From contig CP136068.1 in assembly GCA_032622095.1 (NCBI GenBank), positions 59,606,025 through 59,670,024 on the forward strand: a stretch of 64,000 nucleotides of DNA, in the 5' to 3' direction. The notes under the pieces are model-generated. The model was not told the origin of the DNA, made no database searches, and was given only the letters and a program-made list of their open reading frames with translations. Origin of the DNA: Siphonodentalium dalli. Its lineage: Eukaryota; Mollusca; Scaphopoda; Gadilida; Siphonodentaliidae. Every line of letters starts with the position of its first letter. Within the stretch, counting starts at the first letter, position 1. Shown one piece after another: positions 15,301-30,600 of this stretch. The position numbers and the translations under genes were made by a program.

Positions 15301-18300
15301 AGGAAACCGATATTGTCCATACCTATGGATGGCTGTCGTAGCTTTTTGAGTACATAATTGGATACTCTACTATAACCTGCCATCAGTTATGGGTAGGATC
15401 TGCACAGATTACCATAATTTATGTTAAATTCTCTAATTTGAACCAATTTCGCATAAAATCGGCATCACCCGTCAAGGGTTAACTGATATATGGAACCGAT
15501 ATTGTCCATACCTATGGATGGCTGTCGTAGCTTTTTGAATACATAATTTGATACTGTACTATGACTTGCCTTCAGTTATGGGTTAGATCTGCACAGATTA
15601 CCATAATTTATGTTAAATTCTCTAATTTGAACCAATTTCGCATAAAATCGGCATAACCCGTCAAGGGTTAACTGATATGAAACCGATATTGTCATTACAG
15701 ATTGATGGCTGTCGTAGCTTTTTGTATACATAATTGGATCCTATAATATAACTTTCCATCAGTTATGGGCAGAATCTGCACAGATTACCATAATTCGTGT
15801 CAAATTCTCTAATTTGAACCAATTTTGCATAAAATCGACATCACTCGTCAAGGGTTAACTGATAGGAAACCGATATTGTCTAGACCTATGGATGGCTGTC
15901 GTACCTTTTTGAATACATAGTTGGATCCTATACTATGATTAACTATCAGTTGTGTGTTAAATATATCCTATTGGCCATAATTCTTGTCAACTGCTCTAAT
16001 TTGAACCAATTTTGCATAAAATCGACATCACCCACCAAGGGTTAACTGATAGGAAACCGATATTGTCTTTGCGCATTGGTGGATGTCGTAGCTTTTTGAG
16101 TACATAATTAGATTCCATATTATAACTTGACATCAGTTATGGGTTAGATATGTCCAATTAGCCATAATCCATGTTAACTACTGTAATTTGAACAAAATTC
16201 GGATAAAATCGACATCACCCGCCAAGGGTTAACTGATAGGAAACCGATATTGTCACTACAGATTGATGACTGTCGTAGCTTTTGGAATACATAATTGGAT
16301 ACTATACTATGACCTGCCATCAGTTATGGGTAGGATCTGCAGAGATTACCATAATTTATGTTAAATTCTCTAATTTGAACCAATTTCGCATAAAATTTAC
16401 ATCACCCGCTAAGGGTTAACTGATAGGAAACCGATATTGTCCATACCTATGGATGGCTGTCGTAGCTTTTTGAGTACATAATTGGATACTCTACTATAAA
16501 CTGCCATCAGTTATGGGTAGGATCTGCACAGATTACCATAATTTATGTTAAATTCTCTAATTTGAACCAATTTCGCATAAAATCGGCATCACCCGTCAAG
16601 GGTTAACTGCTAGGAAACCGATATTGTCCATACCTATGGGTGGCTGCCGTACCTTTTTGAATACATAATTGGATACTCTACTATAACCTGCCATCAGTTA
16701 TGGGTAGTATCTGCACAGATTACCATAATTTATGTTAAATTCTCTAATTTGAACCAATTTCGCATAAAATCGGCATCACCCGTCAAGGGTTAACTGATAG
16801 GAAACCGATATTGACTATACCTATGGATGGCTGTCGTAGCTTTTTGAATACATAATTGGATATTGTACTATGACCTGCCATCAGTTATGGGTAGGATCTT
16901 CAAAGATTACCATAATTTATGTATAAATTCTCTAATTTGAAGCAATTTCGCATAAAATTGGCATCACCCGTCAGGGGTTAACTGATAGGAAACCGATATT
17001 GTCATTACAGATTGATGGCTGTCGTAGCTTTTTGTATACATAATTGGATCCTATATTATAACTTGTCATCAGTTATGGGTTAGATCTGTCCAATTGGCCA
17101 TAATCCATGTCAACTGCTCTAATTTGAACATAATTCGGATAAAATCGATATCATCCGCCAAGGGTTAACTGATAGGAAACCGATACTGTCCATACCTATG
17201 GATGGCTTTCGTGCCTTTTTGAATACATAATTGGATCCTATACTACGACTAACCATCAGTTGTGTGTTAGATATATCCAATTGGCCATAATTCTTGTCAA
17301 CTGCTCTAATTTGAAACAATTTTGCATAAAATCGACATCACCCACCAAGGGTTAACTGATAGGAAACCGATATTGTCTTTGCGCATTGGTGGCTGTCGTA
17401 GCTTTTTGAGTACATAATTGGATCCCATACTACAACTTGTCATCAGTTATGGGTTTAGATATGTCCAATTAGCCATAATCCATGTCAACTGCTCTAATTT
17501 GAACAAAATTCGGATAAAATCGACATCACCCGCCAAGGTTTAACTGATAGGAAACCGATAATTGTCCATACCTATGGATGGCTGTCGTAGCTTTTTGAAT
17601 AGATAATTGGATACTATACTATAACCTGCCATCAGTTATGGGTAGGATCTGCACAGATTACCATAATTTATGTTAAATTCTCTAATTTGAACCAATTTCG
17701 CATAAAATCGGCATCACCCGTCAAGGGTTAACTGATAGGAAACCGATATTGTCCATACCTATGGATGGCTGTCGTAGCTTTTTGAATACATAATTGGATC
17801 CCATACTATACCTTGTCATCAGTTATGGGTTAGATATGTCTAATTAGCCATAATCCATGTGAACTGCTCTAATTTGAACAAATTTCGGATAAAATTGACA
17901 TCATCCGCCAAGGGTTAACTGATAGGAAACCGATATTGTCACGACAGATTGATGGCTGTCGTAGCTTTTGGAATACATAATTGGATACTCTACTATGACC
18001 AGCCATCAGTTATGGGTAGGATCTGCACAGATTACCATAATTTATGTTAAATTCTCTAATTTGAACCAATTACGCATAAAATTTACATCACCCGTCAAGG
18101 GTTAACTGATAGGAAACCGATATTGTCCATACCTATGGATGGCTGTCGTAGCTTTTTGAGTACATAATTGGATACTCTACTATAACCTGCCATCAGTTAT
18201 GGGTAGGATCTGCACAGATTACCATAATTTATGTTAAATTCTCTAATTTGAACCAATTTCGCATAAAATCGGCATCACCCGTCAAGGGTTAACTGATATA

Positions 18301-20881
18301 TGGAACCGATATTGTCCATACCTATGGATGGCTGTCGTAGCTTTTTGAATACATAATTTGATACTGTACTATGACTTGCCTTCAGTTATGGGTTAGATCT
18401 GCACAGATTACCATAATTTATGTTAAATTCTCTAATTTGAACCAATTTCGCATAAAATCGGCATAACCCGTCAAGGGTTAACTGATATGAAACCGATATT
18501 GTCATTACAGATTGATGGCTGTCGTAGCTTTTTGTATACATAATTGGATCCTATAATATAACTTTCCATCAGTTATGGGCAGAATCTGCACAGATTACCA
18601 TAATTCGTGTCAAATTCTCTAATTTGAACCAATTTTGCATAAAATCGACATCACTCGTCAAGGGTTAACTGATAGGAAACCGATATTGTCTAGACCTATG
18701 GATGGCTGTCGTACCTTTTTGAATACATAGTTGGATCCTATACTATGATTAACTATCAGTTGTGTGTTAAATATATCCTATTGGCCATAATTCTTGTCAA
18801 CTGCTCTAATTTGAACCAATTTTGCATAAAATCGACATCACCCACCAAGGGTTAACTGATAGGAAACCGATATTGTCTTTGCGCATTGGTGGATGTCGTA
18901 GCTTTTTGAGTACATAATTAGATTCCATATTATAACTTGACATCAGTTATGGGTTAGATATGTCCAATTAGCCATAATCCATGTTAACTACTGTAATTTG
19001 AACAAAATTCGGATAAAATCGACATCACCCGCCAAGGGTTAACTGATAGGAAACCGATATTGTCACTACAGATTGATGACTGTCGTAGCTTTTGGAATAC
19101 ATAATTGGATACTATACTATGACCTGCCATCAGTTATGGGTAGGATCTGCAGAGATTACCATAATTTATGTTAAATTCTCTAATTTGAACCAATTTCGCA
19201 TAAAATTTACATCACCCGCTAAGGGTTAACTGATAGGAAACCGATATTGTCCATACCTATGGATGGCTGTCGTAGCTTTTTGAGTACATAATTGGATACT
19301 CTACTATAAACTGCCATCAGTTATGGGTAGGATCTGCACAGATTACCATAATTTATGTTAAATTCTCTAATTTGAACCAATTTCGCATAAAATCGGCATC
19401 ACCCGTCAAGGGTTAACTGCTAGGAAACCGATATTGTCCATACCTATGGGTGGCTGCCGTACCTTTTTGAATACATAATTGGATACTCTACTATAACCTG
19501 CCATCAGTTATGGGTAGTATCTGCACAGATTACCATAATTTATGTTAAATTCTCTAATTTGAACCAATTTCGCATAAAATCGGCATCACCCGTCAAGGGT
19601 TAACTGATAGGAAACCGATATTGACTATACCTATGGATGGCTGTCGTAGCTTTTTGAATACATAATTGGATATTGTACTATGACCTGCCATCAGTTATGG
19701 GTAGGATCTTCAAAGATTACCATAATTTATGTATAAATTCTCTAATTTGAAGCAATTTCGCATAAAATTGGCATCACCCGTCAGGGGTTAACTGATAGGA
19801 AACCGATATTGTCATTACAGATTGATGGCTGTCGTAGCTTTTTGTATACATAATTGGATCCTATATTATAACTTGTCATCAGTTATGGGTTAGATCTGTC
19901 CAATTGGCCATAATCCATGTCAACTGCTCTAATTTGAACATAATTCGGATAAAATCGATATCATCCGCCAAGGGTTAACTGATAGGAAACCGATACTGTC
20001 CATACCTATGGATGGCTTTCGTGCCTTTTTGAATACATAATTGGATCCTATACTACGACTAACCATCAGTTGTGTGTTAGATATATCCAATTGGCCATAA
20101 TTCTTGTCAACTGCTCTAATTTGAAACAATTTTGCATAAAATCGACATCACCCACCAAGGGTTAACTGATAGGAAACCGATATTGTCTTTGCGCATTGGT
20201 GGCTGTCGTAGCTTTTTGAGTACATAATTGGATCCCATACTACAACTTGTCATCAGTTATGGGTTTAGATATGTCCAATTAGCCATAATCCATGTCAACT
20301 GCTCTAATTTGAACAAAATTCGGATAAAATCGACATCACCCGCCAAGGGTTAACTGATAGGAAACCGATAATTGTCCATACCTATGGATGGCTGTCGTAG
20401 CTTTTTGAATAGATAATTGGATACTATACTATAACCTGCCATCAGTTATGGGTAGGATCTGCACAGATTACCATAATTTATGTTAAATTCTCTAATTTGA
20501 ACCAATTTCGCATAAAATCGGCATCACCCGTCAAGGGTTAACTGATAGGAAACCGATATTGTCCATACCTATGGATGGCTGTCGTAGCTTTTTGAATACA
20601 TAATTGGATCCCATACTATACCTTGTCATCAGTTATGGGTTAGATATGTCTAATTAGCCATAATCCATGTGAACTGCTCTAATTTGAACAAATTTCGGAT
20701 AAAATTGACATCATCCGCCAAGGGTTAACTGATAGGAAACCGATATTGTCACGACAGATTGATGGCTGTCGTAGCTTTTGGAATACATAATTGGATACTC
20801 TACTATGACCAGCCATCAGTTATGGGTAGGATCTGCACAGATTACCATAATTTATGTTAAATTCTCTAATTTGAACCAATT
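12382..20881 (-). repeat. Higher-order repeat, 2,810 bp x 3
   Basis: Three copies of a 15-monomer block follow each other with an exact 2,810-bp period. The rare variant TTGAACCAATTACGCATAAA, for example, recurs at the same phase in all three. I found one internal difference by eye between copies 2 and 3 (17,539 against 20,349). Identity breaks before 12,382 and after 20,881. Near-identity over 8.5 kb indicates a very recent expansion. It could also be an assembly artefact. Confidence 0.9.
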
Positions 20882-21420
20882 TCGCTTAAAATTTACATCA
20901 CCCGTCAAGGGTTAACTGATAGGAAACCGATATTGTCCATACCTATGGATGGCTGTCATAGCTTTTTGAGTACATAATTGGATACTCTACTATAACCTGC
21001 CATCTGTTATGGGTAGGATCTGCACAGATTACCATAATTTATGTTAAATTCTCTAATTTGAACCAATTTCGCATAAAATCGGCATCACCTGTCAAGGGTT
21101 AACTGATAGGAAACCGATATTGTCCATAATTATGGATGGCTGTCGTAGCTTTTTGAATACATAATTGGATAATGTACTATGACCTGCCATCAGTTATGGG
21201 TAGGATCTGCACAGATTACCATAATTTATGTTAAATTCTCTAATTTGAACCAATTTCGCATAAAATCGGCATCACCCGTCAAGGGTTAACTGATAGGAAA
21301 CCGATATTGTCCATACCTATGGATGGCTGTCGTAGCTTTTTGAATACATAATTGGATCCCATACTATACCTTGTCATCAGTTATGGGTTATATATGTCCA
21401 ATTAGCCATAATCCATGTGA

Positions 21421-21840
21421 ACTGCTCTAATTTTGGAATACATAATTGGATACTGTACTATGACCTGCCATCAGTTATGGGTAGGATCTGCACAGATTAC
21501 CATAATTTATGTTAAATTCTCTAATTTGAACCAATTTCGCATAAAATTTACATCACCCGTCAAGGGTTAACTGATAGGAAACCGATATTGTCCATACCTA
21601 TGGATCGCTGTCGTAGCTTTTTGAGTACATAATTGGATACTCTACTATAACCTGCCATCAGTTATGGGTAGGATCTGCACAGATTACCATAATTTATGTT
21701 AAATTCTCTAATTTGAACCAATTTCGCATAAAATCGGCATCACCCGTCAAGGGTTAACTGATAGGAAACCGATATTGTCCATAATTATGGATGGCTGTCG
21801 TAGCTTTTTGAGTACATAATTGGATACTCTACTATAACCT
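21421..21840 (-). repeat. Spaced block duplication (partner at about 24,678)
   Basis: A monomer with an internal deletion joins GAACTGCTCTAATTTTGG directly to AATACATAATTGG. The same deletion junction recurs 3,257 bp away at 24,678, with the same flanking variants (GGGTTATATATGTCC before it, GGATCGCTGTCG after it). The two blocks are therefore copies of one rearranged segment. The block ends given are approximate. Confidence 0.7.
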
Positions 21841-24800
21841 GCCATCTGTTATGGGTAGGATCTGCACAGATTACCATAATTTATGTTAAATTCTCTAATT
21901 TGAACCAATTTCGCATAAAATCGGCATCACCTGTCAAGGGTTAACTGATAGGAAACCGATATTGTCCATAATTATGGATGGCTGTCATAGCTTTTTGAGT
22001 ACATAATTGGATACTCTACTATAACCTGCTATCTGTTATGGGTAGGATCTGCACAGATTACCATAATTTATGTTAAATTCTCTAATTTGAACCAATTTCG
22101 CATAAAATCGGCATCACCTGTCAAGGGTTAACTGATAGGAAACCGATATTGTCCATAATTATGGATGGCTGTCGTAGCTTTTGGAATACATAATTGGATA
22201 CTGTACTATGACCTGCCATCAGTTATGGGTAGGATCTGCACAGATTACCATAATTTATGTTAAATTCTCTAATTTGAACCAATTTCGCATAAAATTTACA
22301 TCACCCGTCAAGGGTTAACTGATAGGAAACCGATATTGTCCATACCTATGGATGGCTGTCGTAGCTTTTTGAATATATAATTGGATCCCATACTATATCT
22401 TGTCATCAGTTATGGGTTAGATATGTCCAATTAGCCATAATCCATATAAACTGCTCGAATTTGAACAAATTTCGGATAAAATCGACATCACCCGCCAAGG
22501 GTTAACTGATAGGAAACCGATATTGTCACTACAGATTGATGGCTGTCGTAGCTTTTGGAATACATAATTGGATACTGTACTATGACCTGCCATCAGTTAT
22601 GGGTAGGATCTGCACAGATTACCATAATTTATGTTAAATTCTCTAATTTGAACCAATTTCGCATAAAATTTACATCACCCGTCAAGGGTTAACTGATAGG
22701 AAACCGATATTGTCCATACCTATGGATGGCTGTCGTAGCTTTTTGAGTACATAATTGGATACTCTACTATAACCTGCCATCAGTTATGGGTAGGATCTGC
22801 ACAGAGTACCATAATTTATGTTAAATTCTCTAATTTGAACCAATTTCGCATAAAATCGGCATCACCCGTCAAGGGTTAACTGATAGGAAACCGATATTGT
22901 CCATAATTATGGATGGCTGTCGTAGCTTTTTGAGTACATAATTGGATACTCTACTATAACCTGCCATCAGTTATGGGTAGGATCTGCACAGATTACCATA
23001 ATTTATGTTAAATTCTCTAATTTGAACCAATTTCGCATAAAATCGGCATCACCTGTCAAGGGTTAACTGATAGGAAACCGATATTGTCCATACTTATGGA
23101 TGGCTGTCGTAGCTTTTTGAATACATAATTGGATCCCATACTATATCTTGTCATCAGTTATGGGTTAGATATGTCCAATTAGCCATAATCTATTTGAACA
23201 AATTTCGGATAAAATCTACATCACCCGCCAAGGGTTAACTGATAGGAAACCAATATTGTCACTACAGATTGATGGCTGTCGTAGCTTTTGGAATACATAA
23301 TTGGATACTCTACTATGACCTGCCATCAGTTATGGGTAGGATCTGCACAGATTACCATAATTTATGTTAAATTCTCTAATTTGAACCAATTACGCATAAA
23401 ATTTACATCACCCGTCAAGGGTTAACTGATAGGAAACCGATATTGTCCATACCTATGGATGGCTGTCGTAGCTTTTTGAGTATATAATTGGATACTCTAC
23501 TATAACCTGCCATCAGTTATGGGTAGGATCTGCACAGATTACCATAATTTATGTTAAATTCTCTAATTTGAACCAATTTCGCATAAAATCGGCATCACCT
23601 GTCAAGGGTTAACTGATAGGAAACCGATATTGTCCATAATTATGGATGGCTGTCGTAGCTTTTTGAATACATAATTGGATATTGTACTATGACCTGCCAT
23701 CAGTTATGGGTAGGATCTTCACAGATTACCATAATTTATGTATAAATTCTCTAATTTGAAGCAATTTCGCATAAAATTGGCATCACCCGTCAGGGGTTAA
23801 CTGATAGGAAACCGATATTGTCATTACAGATTGATGGCTGTCGTAGCTTTTTGTATACATAATTGGATCCTATATTATAACTTGTCATCAGTTATGGGTT
23901 AGATCTGTCCAATTGGCCATAATCCATGTCAACTGCTCTAATTTGAACATAATTCGGATAAAATCGAAATCATCCGCCAAGGGTTAACTGATAGGAAACC
24001 GATACTGTCCATACCTATGGATGACTTTCGTGCCTTTTTGAATACATAATTGGATCCTATACTACGACTAACCATCAGTTGTGTGTTAGATATATCCAAT
24101 TGGCCATAATTCTTGTCAACTCTAATTTGAACCAATTTTGCATAAAATCGACATCACTCACCAAGGGTTAACTGATAGGAAACCGATATTGTCTTTGCGC
24201 ATTGGTGGCTGTCGTAGCTTTTTGAGTACATAATTGGATCCCATACTACAACTTGTCATCAGTTATGGGTTAGATATGTCCAATTAGCCATAATCCATGT
24301 CAACTGCTCTAATTTGAACAAAATTTGGATAAAATCGACATCACCCGCCAAGGGTTAACTGATAGGAAACCGATAATTGTCCATACCTATGGATGGCTGT
24401 CGTAGCTTTTTGAATAGATAATTGGATACTATACTATAACCTGCCATCAGTTATGGGTAGGATCTGCACAGATTACCATAATTTATGTTAAATTCTCTAA
24501 TTTGAACCAATTTCGCATAAAATCGGCATCACCCGTCAAGGGTTAACTGATAGGAAACCGATATTGTCCATACCTATGGATGGCTGTCGTAGCTTTTTGA
24601 ATACATAATTGGATCCCATACTATACCTTGTCATCAGTTATGGGTTATATATGTCCAATTAGCCATAATCCATGTGAACTGCTCTAATTTTGGAATACAT
24701 AATTGGATACTGTACTATGACCTGCCATCAGTTATGGGTAGGATCTGCACAGATTACCATAATTTATGTTAAATTCTCTAATTTGAACCAATTTCGCATA

Positions 24801-27684
24801 AAATTTACATCACCCGTCAAGGGTTAACTGATAGGAAACCGATATTGTCCATACCTATGGATCGCTGTCGTAGCTTTTTGAGTACATAATTGGATACTCT
24901 ACTATAACCTGCCATCAGTTATGGGTAGGATCTGCACAGATTACCATAATTTATGTTAAATTCTCTAATTTGAACCAATTTCGCATAAAATCGGCATCAC
25001 CCGTCAAGGGTTAACTGATAGGAAACCGATATTGTCCATAATTATGGATGGCTGTCGTAGCTTTTTGAGTACATAATTGGATACTCTACTATAACCTGCC
25101 ATCAGTTATGGGTAGGATCTGCACAGATTACCATAATTTATGTTAAATTCTCTAATTTGAACCAATTTCGCATAAAATCGGCATCACCCGTCAAGGGTTA
25201 ACTGATAGGAAACCGATATTGTCCATACTTATGGATAGCTGTCGTAGCTTTTTGAATACATAATTGGATCCCATACTATATCTTGTCATCAGTTATGGGT
25301 TAGATATGTCCAATTAGCCATAATCCATGTGAACTGCTCTAATTTGAACAAATTTCGGATAAAATCGACATCACCCGCCAAGGGTTAACTGATAGGAAAC
25401 CGATATTGTCACTACAGATTGATGGCTGTCATAGCTTTTGGAATACATAATTGGATACTGTACTATGACCTGCCATCAGTTATGGGTAGGATCTGCACAG
25501 ATTACCATAATTTATGTTAAATTCTCTAATTTGAACCAATTTCGCATAAAATTTACATCACCCGTCAAGGGTTAACTGATAGGAAACCGATATTGTCCAT
25601 ACCTATGGATGGCTGTCGTAGCTTTTTGAGTACATAATTGGATACTCTACTATAACCTGCCATCAGTTATGGGTAGGATCTGCACAGATTACCATAATTT
25701 ATGTTAAATTCTCTAATTTGAACCAATTTCGCATAAAATCGGCATCACCCGTCAAGGGTTAACTGATAGGAAACCGATATTGTCCATAATTATGGATGGC
25801 TGTCGTAGCTTTTTGAATACATAATTGGATAATGTACTATGACCTGCCATCATTTATGGGTAGGATCTGCACAGATTACCATAATTTATGTATAAATTCT
25901 CAAATTGAAGCAATTTCGCATAAAATTGGCATCACCCGTCAAGGGTTAACTGATAGGAAACCGATATTGTCATTACAGATTGATGGCTGTCGTAGCTTTT
26001 TGTATACATAATTGGATCCTATATTATAACTTGTCATCAGTTATGGGTTAAATCTGTCCAATTGGCCATAATCCATGTCAACTGCTCTAATTTGAACAAA
26101 ATTCGGATAAAATCGACATCATCCACCAAGGGTTAACTGCTAGGAAACCGATATTGTCTATACCTATGGGTGGCTGTCGTACCTTTTTGAATACATAATT
26201 GGATCCTATACTATGACCTACCATCAGTTGTGGGTTAAATATATCCAATTGGCCATAATTCTTGTCAACTGCTCTAATTTGAACCAATTTTGCATAAAAT
26301 CGACATCACCCGCCAAGGGTTAACTGATAGGAAACCGATATTGTCTTCTCACATTGGTGGCTGTCGTAGCTTTTTGAATAGAAAATTGGATCCCATACTA
26401 TAACTTGTCATCAGTTATGGGTTAAATATGTCCAATTGGCCATAATCCATGTCAACTGCTCTAAATTTGAACAAAATTCGGATAAAATCGACATCACCAG
26501 CCAAGGGTTAACTGATAGGAAACCGATACTGTCCATACCTATGGATGGCTGGCGTGCCTTTTTGAATACATAATTGGATCCTATACTATGACTAACCATC
26601 AGTTGTGTGTTAAATATATCCAATTGGCCATAATTCTTGTCAACTGCTCTAATTTGAACCAATTTTGCATAAAATCGACATCACCCACCAAGGGTTAACT
26701 GATAGGAAACCGATATTGTCTTTGCGCATTGGTGGCTGTCGTAGCTTTTTGAGTACATAATTGGATCCCATACTATAACTTGTCATCAGTTATGGGTTAG
26801 ATATGTCCAATTAGCCATAATCCATGTCAACTGCTCTAATTTGAACAAAATTCGGATAAAATCGACATCACCCGCCAAGGGTTAACTGATAGGAAACCGA
26901 TATTGTCCATACCTATGGATGGCTGTCGTAGCTTTTTGAATAGATAATTGGATACTATACTATAATCTGCCATCAGTTATGGGTAGGATCTGCACAGATT
27001 ACCATAATTTATGTTAAATTCTCTAATTTGAACCAATTTCGCATAAAATCGGCATCACCCGTCAAGGGTTAACTGATAGGAAACCGATATTGTCCATACC
27101 TATGGATGGCTGTCGTAGCTTTTTGAATACATAATTGGATCCCATACTATACCTTGTCATCAGTTATGGGTTAGATATGTCCAATTAGCTATAATCCATG
27201 TCAACTGCTCTAATTTGAACATAATTCGGATAAAATCGATATCATCCGCCAAGGGTTAACTGATAGGAAACCGATACTGTCCATACCTATGGATGGCTTT
27301 CGTGCCTTTTTGAATACATAATTGGATCCTATACTACGACTAACCATCAGTTGTGTGTTAGATATATCCAATTGGCCATAATTCTTGTCAACTGCTCTAA
27401 TTTGAACCAATTTTGCATAAAATCGACATCACCCACCAAGGGTTAACTGATAGGAAACCGATATTGTCTTTGCGCATTGGTGGCTGTCGTAGCTTTTTGA
27501 GTACATAATTGGATCCCATACTACAACTTGTCATCAGTTATGGGTTAGATATGTCCAATTAGCCATAATCCATGTCAACTGCTCTAATTTGAAAAAAATT
27601 TGGATAAAATCGACATCACCCGCCAAGGGTTAACTGATAGGAAACCGATATTGTCCATACCTATGGATGGCTGTCGTAGCTTTT

Positions 27685-30600
27685 TGAATAGATAATTGGA
27701 TACTATACTATAACCTGCCATCAGTTATGGGTAGGATCTGCACAGATTACCATAATTTATGTTAAATTCTCTAATTTGAACAAATTTCGCATAAAATCGG
27801 CATCACCCGTCAAGGGTTAACTGATAGGAAACCGATATTGTCAATACCTATGGATGGCTGTCGTAGCTTTTTGAATACATAATTGGATCCCATACTATAT
27901 CTTGTCATCAGTTATGGGTTAGATGTGTCCAATTAACCATAATCCATGTCAACTGCTCTAATTTGAACAAATTTTCGAATAAAATCGACATCACCCGCCA
28001 AGGGTTAACTGATAGGAAACCGATATTGTCACTACAGATTGATGGCTGTCGTAGCTTTTGGAATACATAATTGGATACTATACTATGACCTGCCATCAGT
28101 TATGGGTAGGATCTGCACAGATTACCATAATTTATGTTAAATTCTCTAATTTGAACCAATTTCGCATACAATTTACATCACCCGCCAAGGGTTAACTGAT
28201 AGGAAACCGATATTGTCCATACCTATGGATGGCTGTCGTAGCTTTTTGAGTACATAATTGGATACTCTACTATAACCTGCCATCATTTATGGGTAGGATC
28301 TGCACAGATTACCATAATTTATGTTAAATTCTCTAATTTGAACCAATTTCGCATAAAATCGGCATCACCCGTCAAGGGTTCACTGATAGGAAACCGATAT
28401 TGTCTATACCTATGGATGGCTGTCATAGCTTTTTGAATACATAATCGGATAATGTACTATGACCTGCCATCAGTTATGGGTAGGATCTGCACAGATTACC
28501 ATAATTTATGTATAAATTCTCTAATTTGAAGCAATTTCGCATAAAATTGGCATCACCCGTCAAGGGTTAACTGATAGGAAACCGATATTGTCATTACAGA
28601 TTGATGGCTGTCGTAGCTTTTTGTATACATAATTGGATCCTATATTATAACTTGTCATCAGTTATGGGTTAAATCTGTCCAATTGGACATAATCCATGTC
28701 AACTTCTCCAATTTGAAAATAATTCGGATAAAATCGACATCATCCGCCAAGGGTTAACTGCTAGGAAACCGATATGGCTGTCGTACCTTTTTGAATACAT
28801 AATTGGATCCTATACTATGACTAACCATTAGTTGTGTGTTAAATATATCCAATTGGCCATAATTTTTGTCAACTGCTCTAATTTGAACCAATTTTGCATA
28901 AAATTGACATCACCCGCCAAGGGTTAACTGATAGGAAACCGATATTGTCCATACCTATGGATGGCTGTCGTAGCTTCTTGAATAGATAATTGGATACTAT
29001 ACTATAACCTGCCATCAGTTATGGGTAGGATCTGCACAGATTACCATAATTTATGTTAAATTCTCTAATTTGAACAAATTTCGCATAAAATCGGCATCAC
29101 CCGTCAAGGGTTAACTGATAGGAAACCGATATTGTCAATACCTATGGATGGCTGTCGTAGCTTTTTGAATACATAATTGGATCCCATACTATATCTTGTC
29201 ATCAGTTATGGGTTAGATGTGTCCAATTAACCATAATCCATGTCAACTGCTCTAATTTGAACAAATTTTCGAATAAAATCGACATCACCCGCCAAGGGTT
29301 AACTGATAGGAAACCGATATTGTCACTACAGATTGATGGCTGTCGTAGCTTTTGGAATACATAATTGGATACTATACTATGACCTGCCATCAGTTATGGG
29401 TAGGATCTGCACAGATTACCATAATTTATGTTAAATTCTCTAATTTGAACCAATTTCGCATACAATTTACATCACCCGCCAAGGGTTAACTGATAGGAAA
29501 CCGATATTGTCCATACCTATGGATGGCTGTCGTAGCTTTTTGAGTACATAATTGGATACTCTACTATAACCTGCCATCATTTATGGGTAGGATCTGCACA
29601 GATTACCATAATTTATGTTAAATTCTCTAATTTGAACCAATTTCGCATAAAATCGGCATCACCCGTCAAGGGTTCACTGATAGGAAACCGATATTGTCTA
29701 TACCTATGGATGGCTGTCATAGCTTTTTGAATACATAATCGGATAATGTACTATGACCTGCCATCAGTTATGGGTAGGATCTGCACAGATTACCATAATT
29801 TATGTATAAATTCTCTAATTTGAAGCAATTTCGCATAAAATTGGCATCACCCGTCAAGGGTTAACTGATAGGAAACCGATATTGTCATTACAGATTGATG
29901 GCTGTCGTAGCTTTTTGTATACATAATTGGATCCTATATTATAACTTGTCATCAGTTATGGGTTAAATCTGTCCAATTGGACATAATCCATGTCAACTTC
30001 TCCAATTTGAAAATAATTCGGATAAAATCGACATCATCCGCCAAGGGTTAACTGCTAGGAAACCGATATGGCTGTCGTACCTTTTTGAATACATAATTGG
30101 ATCCTATACTATGACTAACCATTAGTTGTGTGTTAAATATATCCAATTGGCCATAATTTTTGTCAACTGCTCTAATTTGAACCAATTTTGCATAAAATTG
30201 ACATCACCCGCCAAGGGTTAACTGATAGGAAACCGATATTGTCCATACCTATGGATGGCTGTCGTAGCTTCTTGAATAGATAATTGGATACTATACTATA
30301 ACCTGCCATCAGTTATGGGTAGGATCTGCACAGATTACCATAATTTATGTTAAATTCTCTAATTTGAACCAATTTCGCATAAAATCGGCATCACCCGTCA
30401 AGGGTTAACTGATAGGAAACCAATATTGTCAATACCTATGGATGGCTGTCGTAGCTTTTTGAATACATAATTGGATCCCATACTATATCTTGTCATCAGT
30501 TATGGGTTAGATGTGTCCAATTAACCATAATCCATGTCAACTGCTCTAATTTGAACAAATTTCGGATAAAATCGACATCACCCGCCAAGGGTTAACTGAT

